Positions 34,679-44,393 of a stretch of 64,000 nt of DNA are shown here, piece by piece. Each line of letters starts with the position of its first letter. Position 1 is the first letter of the stretch. The notes under the pieces are model-generated. The model saw only the letters and a list, made by a program, of their open reading frames with translations. It did no database searches and was not told where the DNA came from. A program made the translations under genes and the position numbers. Source of the stretch: Streptomyces seoulensis (GTDB taxonomy: Bacteria > Actinomycetota > Actinomycetes > Streptomycetales > Streptomycetaceae); assembly GCF_022846655.1 (NCBI RefSeq), contig NZ_AP025667.1, positions 3,261,001 through 3,325,000 on the forward strand. Direction: 5' to 3'.

Positions 34679-36532
34679 ATGGCGCGGGAGGACGAGCGCA
34701 CCTTCGCCACCATCCAGGCGGCGGTCGCCGGGATCGTCGTCGCGCTCCTGGCTGCCCTGGCCACCGTCCTCACCCAGACCTGCAAGCTCAACCACCAGGC
34801 GAAGAACTGCACCGAGGCCCCCGTCCTGTTCCTGGCCAGCGCGCCCGCCATCCCCTTCGCCGCCCTGGCGCTGCTGCAACTTCTCGGACTGGTCGCCACG
34901 TTACGCAGCTACTACCTGCGGGCAGTGGAAGCGGAGCTGCGTCGGGTGGCCGCCGTCCCCCTCGGCGAACTGGCCGGTACCGGCCTCAGCTCCCCCTCAT
35001 ACGCCGCACTGACCGCCGAAGCATCCACCATGCGCCGCAGCCGCTCCCGGTACCGGATCCTCAGCGTCCTGATCCTGCTCATCACCCTGTCGGTCTTCTC
35101 CGGTCTGACGGCCTTCGTCGCGGTGAGTCTCGGCGGCCGCACCGGGCTCATCATGGCGATCGGCTACGGCTGGGCCTTCCTCCTCCTCGTCGCCGACGTC
35201 GTCTCCGCCACCGTCGGGGGCCGCTCAACCTTCCTGCGCCTGGCCGGACAGCTCGCCGCGCGGCAGAACACCGGCCTGCTCGGCGGGAGCCCGCCGCGCG
35301 GCCCCCGCCGGCGCGGCCTGCTCTCCTACCTCCTCCTGCCCCGGCCCGAGGACTGGGTCAAATGGCTACTGGTGCCCCTGGCCTTCACCGTCGTCGTCCT
35401 CGCCCGCGACCTGACGCCGCAGTGGGGACGGCTGCTCCTGACGATGCTCCTTGTCGAGTACCTGGTCTATGCCGCCCGCTACCAGGTCAACGACATCCGC
35501 GGCTATGCCGAGGACGCCTTTCACCCCGAGGCCGCAGCGCGCATGCGCCTGCCCCACCCCGCCGACGCGGCGGCGCGGCGTCTGGTCGTGGTGAGCAGCG
35601 CGCTGGTCGCCGCGCTGCGCCTTGTCACGGCCCTCGGCATCGCCGTCGCCACCGGGCTGACCCGCGGCTTCGCAGGGGCAACCGCCGTCATCGCCGTGGC
35701 CGGAGTGCTTTACGAGTACCTGCGCACCACCGAGGCCCGCCCGGGCAGCGCACGGCGTGCCGCCGCCGTGGGCCTGTGGCTCCTGGTGGGCACGGGGTAC
35801 GCCTTGCGCTACGCGGTGGGCGCGCACGCCGCCGGGCTGCCGGTCGGCGACCCGCTGGTGTGGACGGGTGCCCTCTACGCCTATGGCCTAGGCATGATGT
35901 TCGTCCTGCTCACCTGGGTCCTGGAAGCGAGCGCGTACTGCCTCGCCCCGCGCCCACGCCGCTGGTACGCCTCGCCCGCGCTGCGGGCCAAGCCTCACCT
36001 GCTCCTCCTCCTACGGCACGTGCTGGGCGTCACCCTGATGCCCGGGCCGCCACCCTCCGGGCCTCCGGCCCGCCCAGGCTGCGGGGAGATCCCCGTACTG
36101 CGCGGCCGGTGCGCGCCGGCCGCACCGTGGAACCTGGCGTACTGGGCCACCGTCGCGGCCGGCGCCCCGCTCGCCCTGCGCCTGGCCGGCCTCGCCCCGG
36201 ACGATGCCGCCGGAGTGTGGATTCTTGCCGTCTCGGCACCGGCCGCCGCGCTGCTGCCGCTGGCGGGCGGCCCGGCGGTGCGGACACTGCTCCTGGCGGC
36301 GGGCACCGTGCTGCCCGCCGTGGGCGTGGCGCTGCTCGCCGGCCCCGGGGCCGCTCTGTTCACGGCGCTGCCCTTCACGGTGTGCGGCTGCCTCTACACC
36401 TCTTTCCGGCAGCAGTCCTACCGCGACCTGAAGCACTTCCTCCCCGACCTGACAGCCGCCGCCCGCCAGAGCGCCGCTCGCGTGCTCCGCGCCCTGATCG
36501 GCCGCGCCACCTGGGACGACCTGACGCGCTGA
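34679..36532 (+). CDS. large multi-pass membrane protein, unknown function
   Basis: From the ATG at 34679 the product has 617 residues with about 14 hydrophobic segments, two near the N-terminus, others throughout, and a short charged C-terminus ending ATWDDLTR. I do not recognise a transporter or enzyme motif. The in-frame codons just upstream read SDREFEVLKTDYE, which look like genuine protein, but no start codon precedes them in this frame. An ATG at 34617 is followed by a G run; one extra G would join it in frame as MGGGDGGISDREF. The true start is therefore probably about 20 codons earlier. Confidence 0.7.
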   Translation: MAREDERTFATIQAAVAGIVVALLAALATVLTQTCKLNHQAKNCTEAPVLFLASAPAIPFAALALLQLLGLVATLRSYYLRAVEAELRRVAAVPLGELAGTGLSSPSYAALTAEASTMRRSRSRYRILSVLILLITLSVFSGLTAFVAVSLGGRTGLIMAIGYGWAFLLLVADVVSATVGGRSTFLRLAGQLAARQNTGLLGGSPPRGPRRRGLLSYLLLPRPEDWVKWLLVPLAFTVVVLARDLTPQWGRLLLTMLLVEYLVYAARYQVNDIRGYAEDAFHPEAAARMRLPHPADAAARRLVVVSSALVAALRLVTALGIAVATGLTRGFAGATAVIAVAGVLYEYLRTTEARPGSARRAAAVGLWLLVGTGYALRYAVGAHAAGLPVGDPLVWTGALYAYGLGMMFVLLTWVLEASAYCLAPRPRRWYASPALRAKPHLLLLLRHVLGVTLMPGPPPSGPPARPGCGEIPVLRGRCAPAAPWNLAYWATVAAGAPLALRLAGLAPDDAAGVWILAVSAPAAALLPLAGGPAVRTLLLAAGTVLPAVGVALLAGPGAALFTALPFTVCGCLYTSFRQQSYRDLKHFLPDLTAAARQSAARVLRALIGRATWDDLTR

Positions 36533-37133
36533 GCACGCCCACAGCGGGCGGGCTGCGGACGGCGCACGGGCGCGGACGGCGGGCGGGCGGCGCCGACCGC
36601 CAGGGTGCGCGGCCGACCCGAACTCCCGCGGCCACAGCGCGAGTTCCGCCACAGGGAAAAGTCCAGCACGCTCCGGGCAGGGCAGGCCCAGGGTGCGCGG
36701 CAGACTCGCTCCTCCCCCAGGGTTCGTCGCGCGCGGCCACCTAGGCACAGGCCGAGCCCGGGCGCAGGAGGTACTCGGCCCCCGGACCCGATGATCTCCT
36801 CCTCCACGGACATCGCAGAGAGGTTCAGGAGGGGAGAAGAGGGTTGCGACAACGCCGAGCGCGGCCGTATCTGCTTGGGTGACCTGCGGTTATTTCGTCC
36901 GGTCGGGACCGGGGACCACAGTGGGTTCCGCAGTGGTGGGTGGTGACCGCGGGAGCATCGGGCCGTCGTGGTCGGGTTCGACCATGGCGGACAAGGGGAC
37001 GCAGTCATCACTTGGTTAACGAAATCGCTTACCGGTGGAGCCCTGCAGTACAGCGACCTCGTAACAGACGCGCGCGAGGGGTGCGACGGGCCCGTGGCAG
37101 CCCTCCCGCGCGTCCGGCGGCCGGAAGGCCTGG
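36533..37133. other. intergenic, no gene recognised
   Basis: GC-rich with open frames on both strands but no recognisable product, ribosome-binding site or clear terminator hairpin. It separates the convergent membrane-protein and Ig-like-protein genes. Confidence 0.4.
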
Positions 37134-37634
37134 TTACTTGTCAATGCGCGTCACGTTGTGGCTGTTGACGTTGACCTCGTTGTGGATGTCCCCGGTGTGG
37201 AAGTCGATGAGCCCGCACAGCAGGCAGCCCGGGTTGTCGGCTGGGGGCGCCGGGGCCTGGGACACGGTGACGGTGGTGGTGTCACTCGAGGCGCCGCAAC
37301 TGTCGTCGCCGTTGTAGGCGGCGGTGATGGTGTGTGTTCCGGTGGTCGTGAAACCGGTGGTCAGTGAGGAGTTTCCGTCGGCGGAGACGGGCGCCGTCGC
37401 GAGGAGGTCCTCGCCGTCGAAGAACGACACGCCGAGGCCGCCGCTCGGGTCCGAGCTGCAGGTCACTGTCGCGGTGAGGGTCACCAGTTGCCCGGTCGCC
37501 GCCGAGGAAGGCGTGGCCTGGACCGTGGTCGACGAGGGATCAGCGGCGGCAGCCGACGGAGCGAGGAACAGCACTGTGGCCGCTGCCGTCGCGGCGACCA
37601 CGGCTCCGGCTTTGCGCGCACGACGGGCTTTCAC
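37134..37634 (-). CDS. secreted protein with a bacterial Ig-like domain
   Basis: The 166-residue precursor has a typical signal peptide: MKARRARKAG, a hydrophobic core AVVAATAAATVLFLAPS and an AAAAD cleavage-like site near residue 31. Residues 32-125 form a Big-type Ig-like domain (TTVQATPSSAATGQLVTLTA, GTHTITAAYNGDDSC). A Pro-rich linker leads to a tail with NPGCLLCGLIDFHTGDIHNE, whose Cys-x-x-Cys and His residues might bind a metal or form a disulfide. It is probably secreted or surface-exposed. It precedes two IPT/TIG genes on the same strand, so a shared surface role is possible. Confidence 0.8.
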   Translation of the reverse strand: MKARRARKAGAVVAATAAATVLFLAPSAAAADPSSTTVQATPSSAATGQLVTLTATVTCSSDPSGGLGVSFFDGEDLLATAPVSADGNSSLTTGFTTTGTHTITAAYNGDDSCGASSDTTTVTVSQAPAPPADNPGCLLCGLIDFHTGDIHNEVNVNSHNVTRIDK

Positions 37635-37890
37635 TTAAGGGGCCTCCTCGGTCCGATGGTGGGGCGGGGGTTCGCCGTAACCGTTCGGTGCGTGACCATA
37701 GGCCGCTTTCGGTGGCATGTGCGGGAGGCGCGGGTTCAGGCGGCCCGCCCGCGTCGTCGGCTCGCTCGAATGGGCTGGCGCGGGGCAGGCGCGGGGGTCG
37801 CTGTCGCCGGTGCCGTAGTACCGGCTCGCTCGAATGGGCTGGAGCGGGCCGGTGGCACGGGGCAGGCGCGGGCCGGTTCCGTGGTACCGG
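37635..37890. repeat. spacer with a partly duplicated GC-rich segment
   Basis: CGGCTCGCTCGAATGGGCTG occurs at 37758 and again at 37822, and GGGGCAGGCGCGGG follows each. These look like a partial duplication of about 64 bp. No gene is seen. Confidence 0.55.
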
Positions 37891-38895
37891 CTAGATCGCT
37901 GGAGGCGCGACCCGCTGGTAGGCGAGCGCATTGCTGGTGCCGCCCGACGTGGTGACGCTCACCGGCACCGGCCCCGCCGGGCCCGCCGGGGCGATCGCGA
38001 TCGCTGTCGCGTCCGACAGCACGTTGAAGGCCGCCGGTACCGTGCCGAAGCGGACCGCTAGGGTCGTGGTCAGCCCGGTACCCGTCAGGGTCACGGCGGC
38101 ACCCGCGCCCGTCGGCCCCTGCGCGGGCGACAGCGCGGTGAGCACCGGCACAGCCAGGTAGGTGTAGATGACGGAGTTACTGCCGCCGCCGGGACCGGTG
38201 ACGGTGCACGCGACGGATCCGCTGCCGGGCGGGGTCACCGCCGTGATCTGGGTGGCGGAATCGACGGTGTAGGACGCCGCGGGACTGCTGCCGAAGGTGA
38301 CGGCGGTGGTCCCGGTCAGGCCGGTACCGGTGAGGACCACGCTCGTCCCACCGGACGTCGGGCCCTGGGCGGGCGAGACGGACAGCAGCGAGGGCGCGTT
38401 GAGGTAGTAGAAGAACACCGGGCCCGAGGTGCCGCCGACGGTGGTCGCGGTGACCGCCACCGCGCCGGTGCCGGCCGGGGCGACCGCGGTGATCTGCGTG
38501 GCCGAGTTGACGATGTAGGACATCGCGGGAGTGCTGCCGAAAGTGACGGCGGTGGTCCCGGTGAGACCGGTACCGGTGAGGACCACGCTCGTCCCGCCAG
38601 ACGTCGGTCCCTGGGTGGGTGTGATCGCGGTGAGGGTCGGGGTCGGCGCGTAGGTGTAGGTGACCGTGTTGCTGAGCCCGGCGGGTGTGCGCACGGTGAC
38701 GTTCACCGTGCCGGTCCCCGGCGGGACGGTGGCCGTGATCGTCGAGGGGGTGTTGACCGTGTACGACAGTGCGGCCGCGGATCCGAACGTGACAGCGGTG
38801 GCGCCGGTGAACTGGCTTCCGTTCAGGGTCACGGGATTGGTGCCCGCTGCCGGACCCGTGTGGGGTACCAGCGAGGTGAGGACGGGAGGGGCCAC
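37891..38895 (-). CDS. four-domain IPT/TIG protein
   Basis: The 334-residue protein consists of four consecutive IPT/TIG Ig-like domains of about 82 residues, each opening with a xxPxxGPxxGGTxVxLTG pattern and closing with an SNxVxYTY strand. Domains two and three are nearly identical over SGGTSVVLTGTGLTGTTAV, a sign of recent internal duplication. There is no signal peptide or membrane segment: it starts MAPPVLTSLVPHTGPAAG. IPT/TIG folds mediate binding in surface and DNA-binding proteins. A second IPT/TIG gene lies 156 bp upstream on the same strand. How it is exported, if it is, is unclear. Confidence 0.85.
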   Translation of the reverse strand: MAPPVLTSLVPHTGPAAGTNPVTLNGSQFTGATAVTFGSAAALSYTVNTPSTITATVPPGTGTVNVTVRTPAGLSNTVTYTYAPTPTLTAITPTQGPTSGGTSVVLTGTGLTGTTAVTFGSTPAMSYIVNSATQITAVAPAGTGAVAVTATTVGGTSGPVFFYYLNAPSLLSVSPAQGPTSGGTSVVLTGTGLTGTTAVTFGSSPAASYTVDSATQITAVTPPGSGSVACTVTGPGGGSNSVIYTYLAVPVLTALSPAQGPTGAGAAVTLTGTGLTTTLAVRFGTVPAAFNVLSDATAIAIAPAGPAGPVPVSVTTSGGTSNALAYQRVAPPAI

Positions 38896-39051
38896 GGGGA
38901 CTCCAAGGGGTGTGGTCGGCCTGGCTGGGCCGCGAGCAAGGGGGGCCGCGGAAGCGATGCGGGCGTAGGCGAGTTCGCACCGCTGCCGTGGGCACGGGCC
39001 GGTGGACCGGAGCGGGCCTGGACCGTGCGCGGCCGTGCGGCCGAGTCGCCG

Positions 39052-39795
39052 TCAGATGCCGGGACCGGACACGTAGGTGAACGCGCCGCTGGCGGTGGCG
39101 CTACCGCCCTGAGTGGTCACAACGACGTCGACGGAACCTGCGGCGCCCGGCGGTGTGACGGCCACCAGAGTGGTGTTGTTCAGCACCGCGAAGGACGCGG
39201 ACGTACCGCCGAGGGTGACGGCCGTGGTGGACGCCAGGCCGGTGCCGTCGACGGTCACCGAGGTACCGCCGGACGTCGGTCCCGAGGCGGGGGTGAGCGA
39301 GGCCAGTGTCGGCGCGTCGACGTAGGCGTAGGTGAGCGGAGTCGTCGTGCCCCCGGTGGTGGTGACGGTGACGCCGACCGAGCCGCTGGAACTGCCGGCG
39401 GGAACGGCCACCGACAGCCGGCTGTCCGAGACGACCGTCGGCGTCGCGCTGCTGGAGCCGAAGGACACGGCGGTGGCTGTGGAGAGTCCGTAGCCGTCGA
39501 TGGTGACCGTGTTGCCGCCTGCGGTCGGACCGGAGCCGGGGTTCAGGGACACCGCGATCGGCGGGCTGATGTAGAAGAAGGAGAGCGAGTTGCTCGTCCC
39601 TCCCCCGGTCGTCACGTTGACGTCGACGACTCCGCAGCCCGCGGGGACGATGACGGTGATCGAGGTCGGCGTGTTCGCGGTGATCGTGGCCGTCCGGGAC
39701 CCGAAATGGACGGCGGTGGCACCGGACAGGTTCACGCCGGTGATGGTGACGGTGGTTCCGCCGCTGGTGGAGCCTTGGTTGGGGCTGATGGGCAT
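39052..39795 (-). CDS. three-domain IPT/TIG protein
   Basis: The 247-residue protein is built of three IPT/TIG repeats: PNQGSTSGGTTVTITGVNLS, PGSGPTAGGNTVTIDGYGLS and PASGPTSGGTSVTVDGTGLA, each followed by a TAVxFGS turn and ending in a short aromatic strand such as FFYIS or FTYVS. It starts MPISPNQGST with no signal peptide; GAGGAG-like bases lie just upstream. It is the first gene of a tandem pair with the four-domain protein downstream. Lack of an export signal in both makes a cytoplasmic or non-classically secreted scaffold possible. Function unknown. Confidence 0.85.
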   Translation of the reverse strand: MPISPNQGSTSGGTTVTITGVNLSGATAVHFGSRTATITANTPTSITVIVPAGCGVVDVNVTTGGGTSNSLSFFYISPPIAVSLNPGSGPTAGGNTVTIDGYGLSTATAVSFGSSSATPTVVSDSRLSVAVPAGSSSGSVGVTVTTTGGTTTPLTYAYVDAPTLASLTPASGPTSGGTSVTVDGTGLASTTAVTLGGTSASFAVLNNTTLVAVTPPGAAGSVDVVVTTQGGSATASGAFTYVSGPGI

Positions 39796-40320
39796 GAGGG
39801 GTTCCTCCTCACTCGGAAGTCTTCTCCGAGCAGCGACTGGGTGTCCCGATCCACGGACGTCCCGAACCTGCCCGGCCCGGGACGACGCGCCCTGGGCGCC
39901 GGCAGACGGAAAGGTGCGGAGGCCCGACCGGACGGGATGGGTTCAGTCCCGGGAGGGAGGCTTGTCCGCGGCGACTCGATGGACCATCGCCCATTGATGC
40001 AGACACCCGAATTAACCCATCCGAGTGAGCTCATCACCAAGGAAATTGACATGACATCAGCCGTTTGGCGGAGCGCATCTGGCGCACGACGGCGTGTTCC
40101 GGTGGTAGACGGTCGTCTGTCGAGTCGGCACGACCACGGAGGAGTCCACGACGGGCCGGGCTGGCGTACGCACCGCCCATGCGTCGGTGTGCGGGCACGG
40201 GCCGTAGAGCGGGGCGACGGCGAAGTCAGCCCCGAAGACAGGCCGGACGGCCGACGGTCGCGCCGGTGTCAGGAACAGGGGGCATCTCCCCCGGCTGCCA
40301 TCGGCCGCTTAAATACCCAG
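39796..40320. other. intergenic, no gene recognised
   Basis: This spacer separates the IPT/TIG genes from a divergent hypothetical gene. An AT-rich patch near 40005-40060 (AATTAACC, GAAATTGACATGAC) may contain promoters. No small gene is recognised. Confidence 0.4.
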
Positions 40321-41067
40321 GTGGTGAACTGGACGCAGATGCACGACTGCTACGGGGATGTCGATCGCGTCCCCGCGCTTCTGGAGCAGGTGGAGGTCGA
40401 GGACGATGCCGAAGCCTGGGAGGCACTGGGACACCGGCTGGTCCTGGAACACGACCTCGTCTTCCCCGCCAGTTTCGCCGCCCTGCCACACCTGGTACGT
40501 CTCGCCTCGAGGAGCGCCCGGGCACGTGGTCTGGCCGGGACGATCCTGCGACGCGCGGCAGGACACCACGGCTGCGACGATCTGCTGGCGGACTGCGCCG
40601 ACCCGATCGCGGAATTCCGCGAACTACTGGACCGGCACCTGCGATCGCGGCCGGACGACTACCTCGCGACCTTCCTCGATCTGCTCGCGGCCAGGGAGGA
40701 GTACCACTGGAGTGCCGTCCTGGGGGACTTCACGGACGACTTCTACCACCTGGCCTGCCCCCACTGCGCCGTCGAAGTGACGATCGCCATCGGGGACCAC
40801 GGGCGGTATTCAGCGATCCGGGACTGGCACCTGGGCGACGTGGACCGTCGCGGCCTGCGTCCGGCGACCTCAGCGGAACTCTCCGGCACCGGCCGGTGGA
40901 TGTACGAGACTGCCGTCCGCGACGGGCACGAGGCACTCGCCGACGGACTCACCCACCTCTTCGGCACGGCCGAATGCCCACGCTGCGCCAGCGTCTTCGA
41001 CATCGCGGACGAGTACACCTCCGCCAACCGACCCACCCTGCGACAGAGCCAGGCGCACCGGAGGTAA
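40321..41067 (+). CDS. conserved hypothetical protein with HEAT-like N-terminus and Cys pairs
   Basis: The 248-residue protein starts VVNWTQMHDCYGDVDRVPAL, followed by helical segments such as FAALPHLVRLASRSARARG that look like HEAT-type repeats, and LATFLDLLAAREEYHWSAVL. Two Cys pairs, ACPHC and ECPRC, lie near residues 145 and 220 and could bind zinc. Similar Streptomyces proteins that begin with a tyrosine-glycine VPALL pattern occur near polymorphic toxin or surface loci, but I cannot assign a function. Two adjacent GTG codons could be the start. The frame is open far upstream, so the start is tentative. Confidence 0.6.
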   Translation: MVNWTQMHDCYGDVDRVPALLEQVEVEDDAEAWEALGHRLVLEHDLVFPASFAALPHLVRLASRSARARGLAGTILRRAAGHHGCDDLLADCADPIAEFRELLDRHLRSRPDDYLATFLDLLAAREEYHWSAVLGDFTDDFYHLACPHCAVEVTIAIGDHGRYSAIRDWHLGDVDRRGLRPATSAELSGTGRWMYETAVRDGHEALADGLTHLFGTAECPRCASVFDIADEYTSANRPTLRQSQAHRR

Positions 41068-41446
41068 CCCAGAAAGGGCTCATGTCCTCTAGCCTCCACC
41101 CCCAACCACCCCCGCAGGCACGGGAACGACAAGGGGTAGCAGGGCCCACGCCACGCGCGGGCGGGCGAAGGTCTGGTCGTAGCTCGGCGGACGCTCACAG
41201 AGTTCGTGCAATTTCCACGTGACGGCCTTCCGACGCGCGCTCCGAGGGGCGAAGATGATCACGACGCCGGGCTGCGCGTTCACGGTAAGGCAGTTGGCAG
41301 CGCCGGGGACCACGGAGGGGGACGAGGAATCTCCCCCTGAGGGGCCGGTCGTGCGCGGGAGGTGTTTCCCGCGGCGCGTCAACCCGGTCAGGCACCCGGC
41401 CCGGCGGCGGTACCTCTTGACGATCCGGAAGGAAACACGGTTCACG
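41068..41446. other. intergenic, no gene recognised
   Basis: Spacer before the secreted SGNH hydrolase. GATCCGGAAGGAAAC near 41421 includes a possible ribosome-binding site for that gene; no other feature is clear. Confidence 0.4.
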
Positions 41447-44239
41447 ATGAGTGCGTTACACAGATCGGCGTCGGCGGCGGGGAGACGGCACAGGACGGGC
41501 CCCCGCCGGGCTCTCACCGATCACCTCGTGGTGCTCCTGGTCACCCTGGCCATGGTGGTGACGGGTTCCGCCCTTGGCTCGGGGCCGGCGGCGGCTCAGG
41601 AGCAGGCGACCGGCACGGCGTGCGGGGCTCACGCCACCTCGTTCGGCGCCGTGGCGAACGCCCCGGACATGACCCTCCGTATGGGATGTGCCGGGGACGC
41701 GGGTTCGCTGCGCACGCTCGCCCAGAGCGACAGCGACCTCGTCGTCGCCTTTGACTACAACATGCCCGAGCGCCGCGACGAGACCCGCGCCGATGCCCGG
41801 AAGGCGGTCGCCGCCATCCAGGCCGATCAGGACTCCGGGCACACTCTCGCCCAGGCGCTCTACGACCACGCGCGGGACAACGCGGTGGGGCTCTACCCGA
41901 CGACGGACGCCGGTGACTACGACGGGCGGATCACGGTCGCGGGCGACAGCATCGTTCTCGTCCTGCCGTCGGGTGAGGTCGGCGCGAGCGCCACGTGGTG
42001 GCAGAAGTTCATCGCGGGCGGAGTCACTCTGGCGACGACCGTCCTCGCGCTCTCCGTGTGCCTGGCCGCGTTCACTCCCGGGGCCCCGGCGGCCGCCCCG
42101 GTCTGCGCGGCCGTGAGCGGTGGCGTCGCCGGCTTCGTCGGCGAGGCGCTGAACGCGGTCTTCGACCACGCGGACTTCAAGGACCCGGACGTCTGGGGCG
42201 GCATCCTCGCCACGGCCTTCTGGGGCGTCGTAGGAGGCGCCCTCACGGGGACCCTGGTGAACTGGGCGACTGCCAGCGCCGCGAGCTTCGTCGCGGAGAT
42301 CCAGACCAGTCTGCGCTCCGTCTTCGCCCGGTTGGGCAACTTCGGCAATCCCCTGACGTACATCAGCGACCACCTGAGCGACATGGTGCCGGCCCTGCTG
42401 CGGCGCCTGAACGACCTCCAGCGCGGCATCGGAGGGAGTGACACACCCCTGCGGGTCATGGTCGTCGGCGACTCCATGACGCAGGGATACGAGGGCGACT
42501 GGACCTGGCGCTACCGCCTCTGGAAGTGGTTCCGCGACCAGCACATCGCAGTCGACTTCGTCGGCCCGTACAAGGGGACCAAGGCGCAGGCCCAGCCGCA
42601 GCCCCCGGCGCGGCCCGCTCTGCAGGGGGAGACACCCGGCGCCTCGCTGGACGCCCCGGACACCTCCGGCGGCTACGCGGCGGGCGTCGACCCGGCCTTC
42701 GACAGCGACCACTTCGGGGTCTGGGGCCGTCAGGCGATGCAGGACAAGAAGCTGATCCGGGGCATGGTGGCCCAGTACAATCCGGACCTGGTCCTCGTCG
42801 GCCTCGGCTTCAACGACATGGGCTGGTTCGTGAGCGGCCCGCAGGGGACGCTCGACAGCATGAAGACGTTCGTGGACGAGGCGCGCGCGGCCCGTCCGAA
42901 CGTGAAGTTCGCCGTCGCGGACGTCCCTCAGCGCACCTACATAGGCGGGCGGGACGACCTGCCGCTCAGCACCACCGACTACGACCTGATGCTGCGCCAG
43001 GCCGTTCCGCAGTGGAGCACCCCCGTCTCCCCTGTCGAGGTCGTCAACTGGTCGGGCAACTACACCTGCGCCCGTGACGCCTGCCCCGCCGGCTACGACG
43101 GGCTGCACCCCAACGCGCTCGGCGAGTTCCAGATCGCGCACGCCTTCGAGACCACCCTCCACGACCGGTACGGCATCGGCCAGATCGTCCCCGACGTCCC
43201 CCGCTCGGTCCCGGAACGCCCCGTGGGCCTCGCGGCGAACGTCAAGGCCGTTTCCAGCGACCTCGGCGTCACGGTCACCTGGAACCGGGTGTACGGCGCG
43301 CGCGGCTACACGGTCCGCTCCCGGCTGGTGGGCGCGACCGCGTGGAACGAGACGCCGGTGCAGGCGAACCGCTACGACACGACCTGGACCCAGGACGGCA
43401 TGGAGTGGGAGTACTCCGTCCGTGTCGACGACGCGGGTGACGGCGTCTCGGCGTGGTCCCCGGTCGTCCGGGCCACCGCGCACCCGCACACCGCGGCGGC
43501 ACCCACGCATGTCCTCACCAACCCCACCATCGACGGCGTGGACCTCTCCTGGGAGCCCGCCAAGGGGCCGTACAGCGACAGCGTGGACCGCTACGAGATC
43601 ATCACCTGGGACAAGGACACACCGGGTGCCTTCATCCAGAGCACGGCCGTGCGCGGCACCTCGGCGCACATCGCCGGGCTGATCCCGGGTCATCACTACC
43701 TGGTCGCGATCGCCACCTGGAACGCGGTGGGCGGCGGCCTGCCGACGGGCGCCCGGCCCGTCACCATCGGCGCGGGCACCCCGCCGACGCCGACGAACCT
43801 GCGCATCAAGTCCCTGGATGCCACGACGGTGCAGCTCGACTGGAGCGGTTCCCCGCAGGCTGCCGGCTACCGCGTCTGGTACCGCAACCGTACGGAGAAC
43901 GGCCCCTGGCAGACCGACGAGTACATCTCGGACACCCCGGACCGGGGCATCGCCTTCCTCTTCCCCGGCAACTGGAACTTCGAGTTCGCGGTGACGGCGG
44001 TGAACGGCCAGATGGAATCGGCGCGGTCCGGCGCGGTCTCCGTCCCGGCGCCGCCGAGCACCGGGGGCGGGTCCACGGGCGCCGACACGGGCAAGAGCGG
44101 TACTTCCCGTGAGGCTGTCCGAGCGGTCGGCGGTTCCGGTCCGGACGCCGGTCAGGACGCCGGTCAGGATCTCGCCCTGCTGCGCCAGGCCCCGACCGCC
44201 TCCCCCGGGTCGGTACCCACCGCACGCCCCCGTGCGTAG
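41447..44239 (+). CDS. secreted SGNH hydrolase with C-terminal fibronectin type III domains
   Basis: The 930-residue precursor starts MSALHRSASAAGRRHR, with a hydrophobic core LVVLLVTLAMVVTGSALGS and AAAQEQ cleavage-like site. A first region (about 50-330) with two hydrophobic stretches is unrecognised. An SGNH/GDSL hydrolase domain follows: block I MVVGDSMTQG, block III GLGFNDMGW and block V DGLHPN, giving the Ser-His-Asp set. Three FnIII-like domains come next (PVGLAANVKA, TNPTIDGVDLSWEP, TNLRIKSLDATTVQLDW), then a Gly/Ser/Pro-rich tail. It probably hydrolyses esters on glycans outside the cell. A strong terminator lies 25 bp after the stop. Confidence 0.88.
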   Translation: MSALHRSASAAGRRHRTGPRRALTDHLVVLLVTLAMVVTGSALGSGPAAAQEQATGTACGAHATSFGAVANAPDMTLRMGCAGDAGSLRTLAQSDSDLVVAFDYNMPERRDETRADARKAVAAIQADQDSGHTLAQALYDHARDNAVGLYPTTDAGDYDGRITVAGDSIVLVLPSGEVGASATWWQKFIAGGVTLATTVLALSVCLAAFTPGAPAAAPVCAAVSGGVAGFVGEALNAVFDHADFKDPDVWGGILATAFWGVVGGALTGTLVNWATASAASFVAEIQTSLRSVFARLGNFGNPLTYISDHLSDMVPALLRRLNDLQRGIGGSDTPLRVMVVGDSMTQGYEGDWTWRYRLWKWFRDQHIAVDFVGPYKGTKAQAQPQPPARPALQGETPGASLDAPDTSGGYAAGVDPAFDSDHFGVWGRQAMQDKKLIRGMVAQYNPDLVLVGLGFNDMGWFVSGPQGTLDSMKTFVDEARAARPNVKFAVADVPQRTYIGGRDDLPLSTTDYDLMLRQAVPQWSTPVSPVEVVNWSGNYTCARDACPAGYDGLHPNALGEFQIAHAFETTLHDRYGIGQIVPDVPRSVPERPVGLAANVKAVSSDLGVTVTWNRVYGARGYTVRSRLVGATAWNETPVQANRYDTTWTQDGMEWEYSVRVDDAGDGVSAWSPVVRATAHPHTAAAPTHVLTNPTIDGVDLSWEPAKGPYSDSVDRYEIITWDKDTPGAFIQSTAVRGTSAHIAGLIPGHHYLVAIATWNAVGGGLPTGARPVTIGAGTPPTPTNLRIKSLDATTVQLDWSGSPQAAGYRVWYRNRTENGPWQTDEYISDTPDRGIAFLFPGNWNFEFAVTAVNGQMESARSGAVSVPAPPSTGGGSTGADTGKSGTSREAVRAVGGSGPDAGQDAGQDLALLRQAPTASPGSVPTARPRA

Positions 44240-44264
44240 TTCCTCGCCGCCTTCGTAACACTGC

Positions 44265-44307
44265 GCGCCCTGCGTGCTCCGGCTCAGCGCCGGGGCACGC
44301 AGGGCGC
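44265..44307. terminator. bidirectional hairpin terminator
   Basis: Two 19-base arms (44265-44283, 44289-44307) pair along their whole length with one G-T pair and a 5-base loop. It lies between the convergent SGNH and oxidoreductase genes. Confidence 0.85.
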
Positions 44308-44393
44308 CCGTGGTCCGAGGCGGCGGCAAGCCGGTGGTGGGCCGGTGACCTGTGCGGCCTCAAGTGCTGGTCTGTCGTCGGCCCCGCAGGTCC

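Noticed and set aside
41456..44329. Very long antisense open frame opposite the SGNH hydrolase gene
   Set aside because: It is Arg/Gly/Asp/Val-rich, has no recognisable domain, and is a side effect of GC bias; the plus-strand product has signal peptide, catalytic motifs and a terminator.
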